In this document: one piece after another, positions 48,101-53,160 of the stretch
Position numbering within the stretch: the first letter of the stretch is position 1
Layout of the letters: each line of letters opens with the position of its first letter
Source: Branchiostoma floridae
Lineage: Eukaryota; Chordata; Leptocardii; Amphioxiformes; Branchiostomatidae
Direction of reading: 5' to 3'
DNA length: 64,000 nt
Assembly (NCBI RefSeq): GCF_000003815.2
Contig: NC_049993.1
Coordinates: 246,001 to 310,000, forward strand
Made by a program: the position numbers and the translations under genes
The notes under the pieces: generated by a model
What the model saw: the letters and a program-made list of their open reading frames with translations, nothing else
What the model was told of the DNA's origin: nothing
Database searches by the model: none

Positions 48101-50318
48101 GACGATTTGTCCGGGGGGGTATGTTTATTTCGGAGGGTATGTTTATTAGGGACATGAGAGTATGATTGTTTGAATACAAGTGAAAAAGGACATATATTAT
48201 ATGCATTATTCATCTGCTACAGTAAAAAACTGATGCTGGTGACAGATTTGACTAATTGTGCATTGATGAATTATTGTCAGAGGTATGAAAAGTCAGCAAA
48301 AACGATTTCTGAGACTTCAGGAAGTGATGAGTGTTGTAAGAGTACTAGACATGTTTGCTCATTTTGCAACTGTATTGTACAGTTTAAGGTATAGTTGAAA
48401 ACATTTTGTTGGAAATGGCCAAAAGTTGATGCACACATGGATGTCATTCATGCAATCAAGTCAACATGGCTTTACCAACAGTGAGACAGTTACAAGGTAA
48501 CATTAAACTTTTTCCCCACAGATACTGGACTGGATAGAAGGAAAGGAGGGGAACATTCGAGCTCTTCTCAGCTCCCTGCACACAGTTCTGTGGGAGGGGG
48601 AGCACAGATGGAAGGAAGTGGGCATGCACCAACTGGTGCAGCCAGACCAGGTCAAGAAATACTACAGGAAGGCTTGTCTATCTGTCCATCCTGACAAGGT
48701 ACATGTGTGGTCTATGTGTCCATCCTGACAAGGTACATGTGTGGTCTATGTGTCCATCCTGACAAGGTACATGTGTGGTCTATCTGTCCATCCTGACAAG
48801 GTACATGTGTGGTCTATCTGTCCATCCTGACAAGGTACATGTGTGGTCTATCTGTCCATCCTGACAAGGTACATGTGTGGTCTATCTGTCCATCCTGACA
48901 AGGTACATGTGTGGTCTATGTGTCCATCCTGACAAGGTACATGTGTGGTCTATCTGTCCATCCTGACAAGGTACATGTGTGGTCTATCTGTCCATCCTGA
49001 CAAGGTACTTGTGTGGTCTATCTGTCCATCCTGACAAGGTACATGTGTGGTCTATCAGTCCATCCTGACAAGGTACATGTGTGGTCTATGTGTCCATCCT
49101 GACAAGGTACATGTGTGGTCTATCTGTCCATCCTGACAAGGTACATGTGTGGTCTATGTGTCCATCCTGACAAGGTACATGTGTGGTCTATCTGTCCATC
49201 CTGACAAGGTACAAAAATGTACATGTGTGGTCTATCTGTCCATCCTGACAAGGTACATGTGTGGTCTATCTGTCCATCCTGACAAGGTACATGTGTGGTC
49301 TATCTGTCCATCCTGACAAGGTACATGTGTGGTCTATATGTCCATCCTGACAAGGTACATGTGTGGTCTATCTGTCCAAACAATGATTCCTTTTTTAAAG
49401 CTGCCAGAATTGAGTGAGTTGCTGTATTACATGCAGGCAGTTTGGATAATAGCCAAATGTGTGTTTTGTTGATTGAAGGTCTCTGTAGACTGCTTTTTCA
49501 TAAACCAAAAGATATGAAACTTGGTACAATTATTAACAATGTAAAGACCAAGAAGTGTGTTAAGTTTGATTTCTCTCAGAAGTCGGAAGAAAGAGAAAGA
49601 ACAAAGTTGGCTACAGAAACTTTAATCAGCCCACCCCTGATCCACGACCATAAAATCCGCTCTCATACCTCACTTCACCCCAGGAATGAAAAATGAAAAA
49701 CTGCTTGGATTTCAAACATATAAATAAATGGGCATGTGGCTTAACAAGAAATGCAGCATGATACATTGTGCAGGTTCAGTTTCTTACAATAGCTACAAGT
49801 GTGTCAGGGACATTATCAATTACACGTTAATTGAGGCTCTCATTTCTTCCGACGGGCTACCAGGGGTGTGGTCATCTTGAACTCAACTCAGTCACTCATA
49901 AAAATGTAAAAAGTAAATTGACATATTTTAATATCAGGAGGATATATGCCTTTACCTTTGTGCCAAATTTCAATTCATTCCATGAAAAAATGAACCTGTT
50001 ATAAAACCAATGGCATTACTTTCTGAAGCACCCTCATATGTTTCATGGAGTTAACTGATAAAGTTGTAGTTCTGTACTGGGTCATCAAATTTTCTTACCT
50101 TTCACTGACTAAGTTCCTTTCCATGTTACAGACTGAATCTTGTAGGATAATTTCACATGTAAGCACAGGTTCTACTTTTGTGCCTGTAACATAGGAACAT
50201 ATTCTGTGCCCTACAGCATGTTGATAAACCAACAGAAGAAATGGCCAAACTCATCTTCTTTGAGCTGAATGCTGCTTGGGCAGAATTTGAGGAGCAAGGT
50301 AGCAAGCCACTGTACTAG
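11999..50318 (+). CDS. GAK: Cyclin-G-associated kinase / auxilin-2 (complete gene, 24 coding exons)
   Basis: The gene spans 38 kb; its 24 exons sum to 4053 bp (1350 residues, against 1311 in human GAK) and every splice phase agrees. Domains in order: Ark/Prk-family kinase, about 40-320 (Lys64, HRDLK 164-168, DFG 184-186); PTEN-like phosphatase fold, about 390-560; C2 domain, about 565-710; acidic Ser/Gly/Pro linker, about 750-1210; J domain, about 1255-1350, with HPD at 1314-1316. The linker has a clathrin-box-like LLNL and three DPF motifs. In animals GAK recruits Hsc70 through the J domain to uncoat clathrin vesicles, and its kinase phosphorylates AP1/AP2 mu subunits; it acts in the cytosol at the trans-Golgi network and plasma membrane. 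All key kinase residues are present, so activity is expected. The start ATG at 11999 fits the family N-terminus. Alternative splicing was not assessed. Confidence 0.96.
13557..13840. repeat. Cluster of GTTGCAC / GTGCAAC palindromes
   Basis: In GAK intron 1, AGGTTGCACAGTGTGCAACCT (13557-13577, written here as one 21-base hairpin: AGGTTGCACA, central G, TGTGCAACCT) recurs in looser form near 13590, 13612, 13757 and 13790-13830. The words GTTGCAC and GTGCAAC alternate at least seven times. The function is unknown. Confidence 0.6.
14460..14606 (-). mobile_element. tRNA-derived SINE-like copy 1
   Basis: On the - strand it contains a box-A-like TTGGTGTTGTGG and, about 40 bases on, a perfect box-B-like GGGTTCGATCCC, spaced as in a tRNA. 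A tail of TTTGTTTCTTTCTGTTCTTAC follows (21 bases; TTTGTTTCTTTC then TGTTCTTAC). A close second copy lies 331 bases downstream in the same orientation. Confidence 0.6.
14671..14763. repeat. 30-bp tandem repeat, 3 copies
   Basis: Three copies of TGTGTGGCAC..T..TAGCCTGTTACTCAC lie between the two SINE-like copies. Confidence 0.8.
14791..14950 (-). mobile_element. tRNA-derived SINE-like copy 2
   Basis: This diverged duplicate of 14460-14606 has the same box-B-like GGGTTCGATCCC and the same CTTACTCGACCCTCC end. The pair could be two insertions or a local duplication. Confidence 0.6.
15057..15118 (+). CDS. GAK: GAK exon 2 (glycine loop, catalytic lysine)
   Basis: 62 bp, CCTCAG acceptor, donor AAG|GTTAGT. 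It encodes [20 protein letters not shown] ending in Lys64, the ATP-binding lysine (ALK). Confidence 0.95.
15215..15684. mobile_element. hAT-like MITE with 8-bp target-site duplication
   Basis: The 470-bp element has imperfect TIRs (TAGGGGTGGGTACCGGTACA at left; inverse of CAAGGGTCGGTAACAGTACA at right). It is flanked by a perfect 8-bp direct repeat CTCAGAAC (15207-15214 and 15685-15692). The duplication fits the hAT pattern nTnnnnAn. No coding capacity. It lies in GAK intron 2. Confidence 0.85.
15789..15848 (+). CDS. GAK: GAK exon 3 (kinase alpha-C helix)
   Basis: 60 bp, TTTTCAG acceptor, donor ATT|GTATCC. It encodes [20 protein letters not shown] and contains the IIQE glutamate expected to pair with the catalytic lysine. 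Confidence 0.92.
16154..16268 (+). CDS. GAK: GAK exon 4 (kinase N-lobe, hinge)
   Basis: 115 bp, GTACAG acceptor, donor ACAG|GTTAGA. It encodes [20 protein letters not shown] and, after EESDHGQAE, the hinge [10 protein letters not shown]. Confidence 0.95.
16892..17614. mobile_element. TIR element (723 bp) in GAK intron 4
   Basis: The left end GACCCCATTCACACTCAGAA (from 16892) is repeated inverted at the right (ends 17614). The similarity continues through ACGATTCGAATAAAACAT with small changes, about 40 bases in all. A 3-bp TCA flanks both sides and may be the target duplication. No transposase was seen. A lone right end of the same family (TGTGAATGGGGTCTAAG) occurs at 18757-18773. Confidence 0.8.
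17814..17950 (+). CDS. GAK: GAK exon 5 (catalytic loop HRDLK)
   Basis: 137 bp, GCTCAG acceptor, donor AAG|GTTAGC. It encodes [13 protein letters not shown], then [20 protein letters not shown] and RDLK. The stretch [18 protein letters not shown] is nearly invariant in GAK. Confidence 0.97.
18848..18973 (+). CDS. GAK: GAK exon 6 (DFG motif, activation segment)
   Basis: 126 bp, CTTCAG acceptor, donor GAG|GTAAAG. It encodes [20 protein letters not shown], then [23 protein letters not shown] is residues 184-186. Confidence 0.97.
19129..19700. repeat. Hairpin, (TTTC)n microsatellite and interspersed repeat in intron 6
   Basis: A short inverted repeat (ATATTTCAGCCATAC / GTATGGTGAAATAT, 19131-19161) is followed by (TTTC)n at 19177-19201. 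The sequence after it contains two CCGAATGACCTGAAATTTGG-like words, near 19236 and 19405. No coding exon. Confidence 0.5.
19706..20470. repeat. Degenerate tandem repeat, period about 110-170 bp
   Basis: At least six modules begin with GAGTCCATTCTTGCACA-like words (near 19707, 19830, 19933, 20060, 20190, 20316). Each continues to an AAATTCATTTTGGACT-like stretch and an AGCGGAAGTGTTTTTG-like stretch. Spacing and sequence vary strongly, so it is an old array. Confidence 0.6.
21390..21640 (+). mobile_element. Probable LINE/SINE 3' tail
   Basis: The GC-rich block ends GGCGTCAGGAAGGATATCCG GCCGTAAAA. The motif GGCGTCAGGAAGGGCATCCGG-CGTAAAA (written with a gap) is known from 3' ends of RTE-like LINEs and derived SINEs in aquatic invertebrates. 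Assigned by that motif alone. Confidence 0.45.
22336..22694. mobile_element. PIF/Harbinger-like MITE, 359 bp
   Basis: The termini GGCCACACCAATTTAATGTC and TTGGTTCACGGATT are mirrored at the right end (inverse of AATCCGTGAACCAAGAAATT and AAATCGGTGTGGCC). Both sides are flanked by TTA, the 3-bp TWA target duplication typical of PIF/Harbinger. The AT-rich interior has no coding capacity. Confidence 0.85.
23891..23907. repeat. (TA)n microsatellite
   Basis: Eight TA units in GAK intron 6. Confidence 0.85.
24010..24099 (+). CDS. GAK: GAK exon 7 (APE-equivalent region)
   Basis: 90 bp, TTCCAG acceptor, donor TGG|GTTCGT. It encodes [20 protein letters not shown] and [14 protein letters not shown] takes the place of the APE motif. 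Confidence 0.95.
24855..24990 (+). CDS. GAK: GAK exon 8 (kinase C-lobe)
   Basis: 136 bp, TTATAG acceptor, donor ATAG|GTGAGT. It encodes [20 protein letters not shown], then [20 protein letters not shown] and FHGLI. Confidence 0.96.
25651..25760 (+). CDS. GAK: GAK exon 9 (end of kinase)
   Basis: 110 bp, TTTTCAG acceptor, donor CAG|GTACAT. It encodes [20 protein letters not shown], then [24 protein letters not shown] is a GAK signature. Confidence 0.95.
25817..26540. repeat. Intron 9 copy of a 0.7-0.8 kb duplicated segment
   Basis: It starts AAATGCTGTCGCC 56 bases after the exon 9 donor and ends GGAATTTTCC. Collinear with 27593-28406: shared blocks include ATGTTTTACAAAAGATGCAC, ATTCAAATAGTAGCCAAAAA and CTTGGAGGCTGTGT. 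No TIR was found. Confidence 0.8.
26717..26783 (+). CDS. GAK: GAK exon 10 (linker after kinase)
   Basis: 67 bp, TTCTAG acceptor, donor TTGG|GTAATC. It encodes [20 protein letters not shown] and SL, a poorly conserved linker. Support comes from phase continuity with both neighbours. Confidence 0.75.
26816..27060. repeat. Interspersed repeat related to the 3485-4190 array
   Basis: It contains TCCCCCCCTGAAAATGTTTA, then CTGCATTTTAAGGGCCAAAT and TTGTTAGAAAACAAC, in the same order as one unit of the lectin-intron array. Its edge carries GTGTTCTCACCAGGA, the inverse of CTGGTGAGAACACTG seen at 14031 and 18799. Confidence 0.45.
27401..27539 (+). CDS. GAK: GAK exon 11 (linker to PTEN-like domain)
   Basis: 139 bp, TTCTCAG acceptor, donor AG|GTAAGT. 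It encodes [20 protein letters not shown], then [20 protein letters not shown] and [16 protein letters not shown] is conserved with vertebrate GAK. Confidence 0.93.
27593..28406. repeat. Intron 11 copy of the duplicated segment
   Basis: Direct-orientation partner of 25817-26540, starting 53 bases after the exon 11 donor. It is about 90 bases longer because of an insertion near 28070-28130. Confidence 0.8.
29211..29260 (+). CDS. GAK: GAK exon 12 (start of PTEN-like domain)
   Basis: 50 bp, TTTACAG acceptor, donor ATAG|GTAAGG. It encodes [16 protein letters not shown], equal to the DLDISYITSRI element of the family. The following 6.4-kb intron holds the large TIR element. Confidence 0.93.
31690..32520. 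repeat. 350-365-bp direct repeats inside the 5.7-kb element
   Basis: The module GCGGCCGTCAGCGATGTTCC, TCAAGAGCTCCGTCAGGAAC, AGGTAGGTC starts near 31691, 32041 and (diverged) 32405. Units continue with GGAAGCTAACGGATGGAAAC and AACACAACTTTGAACAGGTA. The third copy is partial. Confidence 0.8.
34030..35005. repeat. Direct repeat pair (about 150 bp each, 820 bp apart)
   Basis: Copies at about 34030-34190 and 34850-35005 share CACGCACGCTG, GGTCAATGACCTAA, GAATGCAGAAAACTTCCGA and AGAGTATATAA in order. Both lie near the right end of the 5.7-kb element. Confidence 0.75.
35681..35829 (+). CDS. GAK: GAK exon 13 (PTEN-like domain)
   Basis: 149 bp, CCCTAG acceptor, donor AGG|GTAGGT. It encodes [20 protein letters not shown], then [20 protein letters not shown] and [16 protein letters not shown] and HYAVYNL are the family signature. 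Confidence 0.97.
36300..36422 (+). CDS. GAK: GAK exon 14 (PTEN-like domain, first half of P-loop)
   Basis: 123 bp, TTTCAG acceptor, donor TTG|GTGAGT. It encodes [20 protein letters not shown], then [20 protein letters not shown] and L. The exon ends two residues into the would-be CX5R loop (Cys497). Confidence 0.96.
37025..37535 (-). pseudogene. Transposon-derived PD-(D/E)XK nuclease-like fragment
   Basis: On the - strand a frame open from about 37520 reads [10 protein letters not shown], then [30 protein letters not shown] and [10 protein letters not shown]. The spacing PD...ELTVPFE...RK..KY...IEIGSRG matches a nuclease-like domain found repeatedly in retroelement-derived proteins of marine animals (PD / E-x-T core). 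It then runs into a tail without recognisable features. It lies antisense in GAK intron 14. Confidence 0.6.
37785..37918 (+). CDS. GAK: GAK exon 15 (second half of P-loop)
   Basis: 134 bp, TTTCAG acceptor, donor AG|GTAAGC. It encodes [20 protein letters not shown], then [20 protein letters not shown] and PCHK. Joined to exon 14 the loop reads HC-LDGKV-S: cysteine is kept but the arginine of CX5R is serine, so phosphatase activity is not expected. Confidence 0.96.
38426..38620 (+). CDS. GAK: GAK exon 16 (start of C2 domain)
   Basis: 195 bp, GTGCAG acceptor, donor AG|GTCAGC. It encodes [20 protein letters not shown], then [40 protein letters not shown] and YEKM. Confidence 0.97.
38888..39005 (+). 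CDS. GAK: GAK exon 17 (C2 domain)
   Basis: 118 bp, ATGCAG acceptor, donor AAG|GTCAGT. It encodes [20 protein letters not shown], then [27 protein letters not shown] is conserved in GAK and auxilin. Confidence 0.96.
39150..39720 (-). pseudogene. Degraded LINE C-terminal fragment in GAK intron 17
   Basis: The - strand shows, in shifted frames, [10 protein letters not shown], then [36 protein letters not shown] and DSRNIQALQ-like remnants. This is the order of the RT thumb and C-terminal region (...E.W....RL.+....M......RL.W.GH+.RM...W..+). Several stops and frameshifts. Confidence 0.6.
40070..40253. mobile_element. Small MITE (184 bp) in GAK intron 17
   Basis: CTGTAAATGCA at the left is repeated inverted at the right (TGCATTTACAG). 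The interior contains TTTTCGCGGTGGTTTTAAAT and a second CGTGGTGGTTTTAA. No target duplication is clear. Confidence 0.55.
40456..40535 (+). CDS. GAK: GAK exon 18 (C2 domain)
   Basis: 80 bp, TTCCAG acceptor, donor AA|GTAAGA. It encodes [20 protein letters not shown] and SSITFS. MFQ-QFHTGF is invariant in the family. Confidence 0.96.
41333..41523 (+). CDS. GAK: GAK exon 19 (end of C2 domain)
   Basis: 191 bp, TTTCAG acceptor, donor TTTG|GTAAGC. It encodes [20 protein letters not shown], then [20 protein letters not shown] and [26 protein letters not shown] marks the end of the C2 region. Confidence 0.96.
42017..42058 (+). CDS. GAK: GAK exon 20 (linker microexon)
   Basis: 42 bp, TTCCAG acceptor, donor GCAG|GTACGT. 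It encodes [13 protein letters not shown] between two split glycines. FGK at the junction matches SKFGK in human GAK; the rest is not conserved. Confidence 0.82.
42395..42500. mobile_element. Fragment of the hAT-like MITE family
   Basis: It shares GGTACAG-AAATT-AGGTACAGGT and GGATCAGGTCC-GGTC-AGACCT, then CCTGATTGTATGTGAAAACT, with the left part of 15215-15684. The rest is missing. A still shorter relic lies near 16300-16360. Confidence 0.6.
42933..44303 (+). CDS. GAK: GAK exon 21 (clathrin/AP2-binding linker)
   Basis: 1371 bp, CCATAG acceptor, donor TATG|GTAAGA; the largest exon, residues about 752-1208. It is acidic then Ser/Gly/Gln-rich and probably disordered. It holds a clathrin-box-like DLLNL (about 874-878), DPFADF (about 974), DPFTS (about 990) and DPFADLG (about 1107), typical AP2 appendage ligands. 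It also carries repeated DLMGTW / NLLGTW / NLMAWG motifs equivalent to NPDLLGGW in human GAK. A polyglutamine run (QQQQQ) lies near the end. Confidence 0.94.
44760..45978. repeat. 36/39-bp minisatellite in GAK intron 21
   Basis: The basic unit is CACAAAGACCTCAGTCATCT GTCAATCATGCTCTGT (36 bases). A 39-base variant has CTTCACAGTCATC or CTCACAGTCATC; CTCTATCTCAAAGACTTC units recur in a higher-order pattern. About 33 copies. Both unit lengths are multiples of three, so long frames stay open (44632-46008, 458 codons), but the array lies wholly within an intron. Confidence 0.95.
46229..46377 (+). CDS. GAK: GAK exon 22 (upstream of J domain)
   Basis: 149 bp, ATACAG acceptor, donor AAG|GTATAT. It encodes [20 protein letters not shown], then [20 protein letters not shown] and [18 protein letters not shown] and LRK are conserved in auxilins. 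Confidence 0.96.
46592..48162. mobile_element. TIR element (1.57 kb) in GAK intron 22
   Basis: The left end TACTCTCATGTCCCTAATAA ACGTACC is repeated inverted at the right end with one mismatch over 27 bases. Both ends continue with further copies of GTACGTTTATT / GTATGTTTATT words, often next to GGGGGG. No target duplication could be fixed, and no transposase was seen. Confidence 0.8.
48522..48698 (+). CDS. GAK: GAK exon 23 (J domain, HPD)
   Basis: 177 bp, CCACAG acceptor, donor AAG|GTACAT. It encodes [20 protein letters not shown], then [42 protein letters not shown] (1314-1316) is the Hsc70-stimulating motif. The exon's last 22 bases are also the first piece of a 34-bp tandem array that continues into the intron. 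Confidence 0.97.
48677..49378. repeat. 34-bp minisatellite made from the GAK exon 23 / intron 23 junction
   Basis: The unit is TCTATCTGTCCATCCTGACA AG|GTACATGTGTGG (34 bases; | marks the splice donor). Twenty copies of the CTGACAAG|GTAC junction are present. The first belongs to exon 23 (codons for SVHPDK plus the real donor at 48699); the others lie in the intron. One unit carries a 10-base insertion near 49211; TCTATGTGTC is a common variant. Confidence 0.96.
50217..50318 (+). CDS. GAK: GAK exon 24 (end of J domain, stop)
   Basis: 102 bp, CTACAG acceptor, stop TAG at 50316-50318. It encodes [20 protein letters not shown], then [13 protein letters not shown]. The ending [13 protein letters not shown] matches WSEFENQGSRPLF of human GAK. 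Confidence 0.97.
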   Translation, partial: HVDKPTEEMAKLIFFELNAAWAEFEEQGSKPLY

Positions 50319-53160
50319 GAGTAGTCCTGACAGACCAGGCCAGTAGAGTGGGCAGAGGTGGCAGCAGGGCTGCTGAGAGTACTCCAACAACACACACTTC
50401 CCTTCTACGTTACAAGTGGTGTCCAGCATTGTGTTTGAGCTGAAGAAATAATGCTGCTGGTAATGTACATGTGGGCCCACATTGCCTTAGACCTTAGACC
50501 CTCTCAGAAATGTACTGTACATGTAGCATTGTTGATGAACATGTACGTGTACATAGCAAAAGATTAAATGCACAACATTGCACCATTGTAATAACAGCCA
50601 CATTCCTTTCTAGTATGTAATGTTAGGCCACAGCAAGTAAATTTTATGGATGACATCTACTGCGGGCAAAAAAAAAGAAAAATAAGGCAGGTAAAAAAAA
50701 CTAGATGGCTATATTTTCAAATTGAGAGACCAGAAACAAGAATTGTAGCAATAAAACATGGTTTTATAACCAGCGAGAATTTTGTTCCTGTATTCAATAA
50801 TACACTGATGATAATGATGCTCATGTTAACATTCAAATCATTTTACAGAATAATACTTGCAAGCATTTTTATGACAAAGAAAACTCATTATACCAAGGCT
50901 GACTTCCTTGTCTCTATATGCAAATTGTTAGCTTTGTAAAAGTTTGTTAAGTAAATTCCCTGACTGCCAAAAAAAGTGGCTTTAAAACTTTTCTGGATGA
51001 TACACATGTATGTAACCCATACACACATGTAAAAGGAATAAAAGTGTATAAAAGTGAAAAATATGCCTTGCGCCTCTCTGTTCATATTCTTCTGTCATCT
51101 AACAGAGTTTTAATGCCTGTAGAAAGTAGAAATTTAGACATTGCTGACTTTCAATGCAGTTGAAATGGTCAAGGCTATAAAGACTTTTACAAATTTTGAC
51201 CCATGCCATCTGCCCAAAACTCCACACTGCCTGATTGCTTGGCCAACTTGCAAAATGTCATATTCTTTGATGCCCTACTACTCTTTGTTTACTCAAAGGG
51301 GGTGGTCATTGAACAAATGTCAAACATTTTGTGGCCTAAATTCTTCAGCAATGACTATAAGGACTGATATAGTACAACAAGTTGTACCAGTGCCACCCTG
51401 CCTTACTACCTTTGTACTACCCCGGGTAACAGACGTGTAGTTGATCAAGGCAGAATCTGTAGACGTCATCTTGCCATTAGCAAATAAAAAAATGTGCATC
51501 TGCCCGTGTGTAGGATGTTTTGCGAAGGAACATTCAAATCAATGTGCGTGCTGATTTTATCCATAGTATTTTCTTGCTGTGGTCTTATTGAACATTCCAG
51601 TAATTAAGTGTGATAATTTGATGCTATGTTATACCGGTAAATGCAATGATTCTTCCTGAATATATATGTGTACGTGTATGTCTAAATGAGTTTCTTGTTA
51701 AAGAAAATGTGTGGGTCATCATATTGTCTATCCTTAATGAAACAAGGTTGAATGCAGAGAATACAGCATTAAGAAAGTGCCCTGGCACAGAATATTATGG
51801 TATGACAGGTTTACAACCAAAATTTGTAGGTCTAAATCTTTTCAGTATTGTACAAAGTTGTAGGACCTACAATTATCAAACAATTGTCTTCTGTAAAGCC
51901 CACAACCTATCAATTGTTCACCATCCCACGCACATATACACGTACACTCTTTCTATGACAGCTGTTGGTTAATCCTATGAGTACACAATGTTATACTACA
52001 GTTTTTGTAAAATTTCTCAAAACTCAGAATGTTCTTGTCACAGTAGCAAAATAAGAATCTGTTTTGTGTTAGTCCAGGGAAACTTAAAAATTGCTTCACA
52101 GCGATCTTATCCTCATCCTGGAGATTGAGCATGCCACATTTTACAGCAGCTATGCAACTGTCGTGCCGTATAGTTCTAGTTGTAGGTGTGTTTGTGTGTG
52201 TGCGTGTATTGGAAGCTAATGGTCATGTACATGTAGATACTCTATTGGCAAGATGCCATCAATCAGTGACTGTTTGACTCTCAGTACAGGGCAGGATGTG
52301 TGAAACCTTCATGCTTTTATCAATTCCTTATAGGGCATAGATGTGTTCAAATTATATAATATGTGTATTAGAATGTCTGCAAGCTTCATGTAGTAGGGTC
52401 ACTATTATGTTCATGACATTATAGTCAACTTGTTTAGCATGAAAAGGAAAATGCTTGTAAAGATAAACTTGTTTGCAGCTGTATTGGAGTAAATGTTCTC
52501 TCAAATAAACTTGTAGAAGTTTTACTGCAACACAATCAACGACCAATATGTACACCAACATGAAAAATTTGTCTAGATTGCGTATTTTCAATGGTACGTT
52601 TAGTGTGGCTTTCGGCTGTCACATTTTGCAGTTTCCATTGCACAATGCATGACCAGGCTCTTCTGTGTTTCCTCCTTTTTTGACATGTCAGGTATCTGCA
52701 ATGTGTCTGACCAGTGGTTTAAGTTAGGTGCATTATTTTGCACAGACTGAGTCTTGATAAGTCTTCAAGAAATGAGAAGTTTTTATTGATTCTTGTGATA
52801 TAATTATATCCCATCTTGATCTTTGTGTTTGCACAACAGAGGGCTTAAGATTATGTAAAAATGGTTTTCCAAGAAGAATTCTATGAGAGGTAGAGAAAGC
52901 GTGCTCAATATTATGGCAGTTTGAATGTGTGTAGATGTATGATTTCATGTAGATAGCTGCTGCCAAGAAATGGGAAATGAGGTCATTACTCTCTCATGGA
53001 AGTGTGGTTGCTTGATAATATGATAAACATGATATCTTGTAGATACAATGTATTTCTATAGTGTTATGTTACATGTAACCTATAAGAGCAATGTCCTGAT
53101 GAACCCCAAGCTCCAAATTTGTTGAACACGTGGATGTATATCTATTAAATAAAAACAAGC
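50319..53160 (+). other. GAK 3' UTR and downstream DNA
   Basis: AT-rich, largely free of recognisable repeats. It carries AATAAA at 50750, 51037 and 53148. It could be one long 3' UTR or a short UTR plus intergenic DNA. No exon of another gene was seen. Confidence 0.45.
50750..50755 (+). promoter_or_regulatory. Candidate GAK polyadenylation signal
   Basis: AATAAA lies about 430 bases after the stop codon. Others lie at 51037 and 53148, so the true 3' UTR end is uncertain. Confidence 0.35.

Noticed and set aside
48677-49378. CRISPR array (regular short repeats)
   Set aside because: There are no unique spacers. The 34-bp units are contiguous copies, and the host is a eukaryotic gene with introns.
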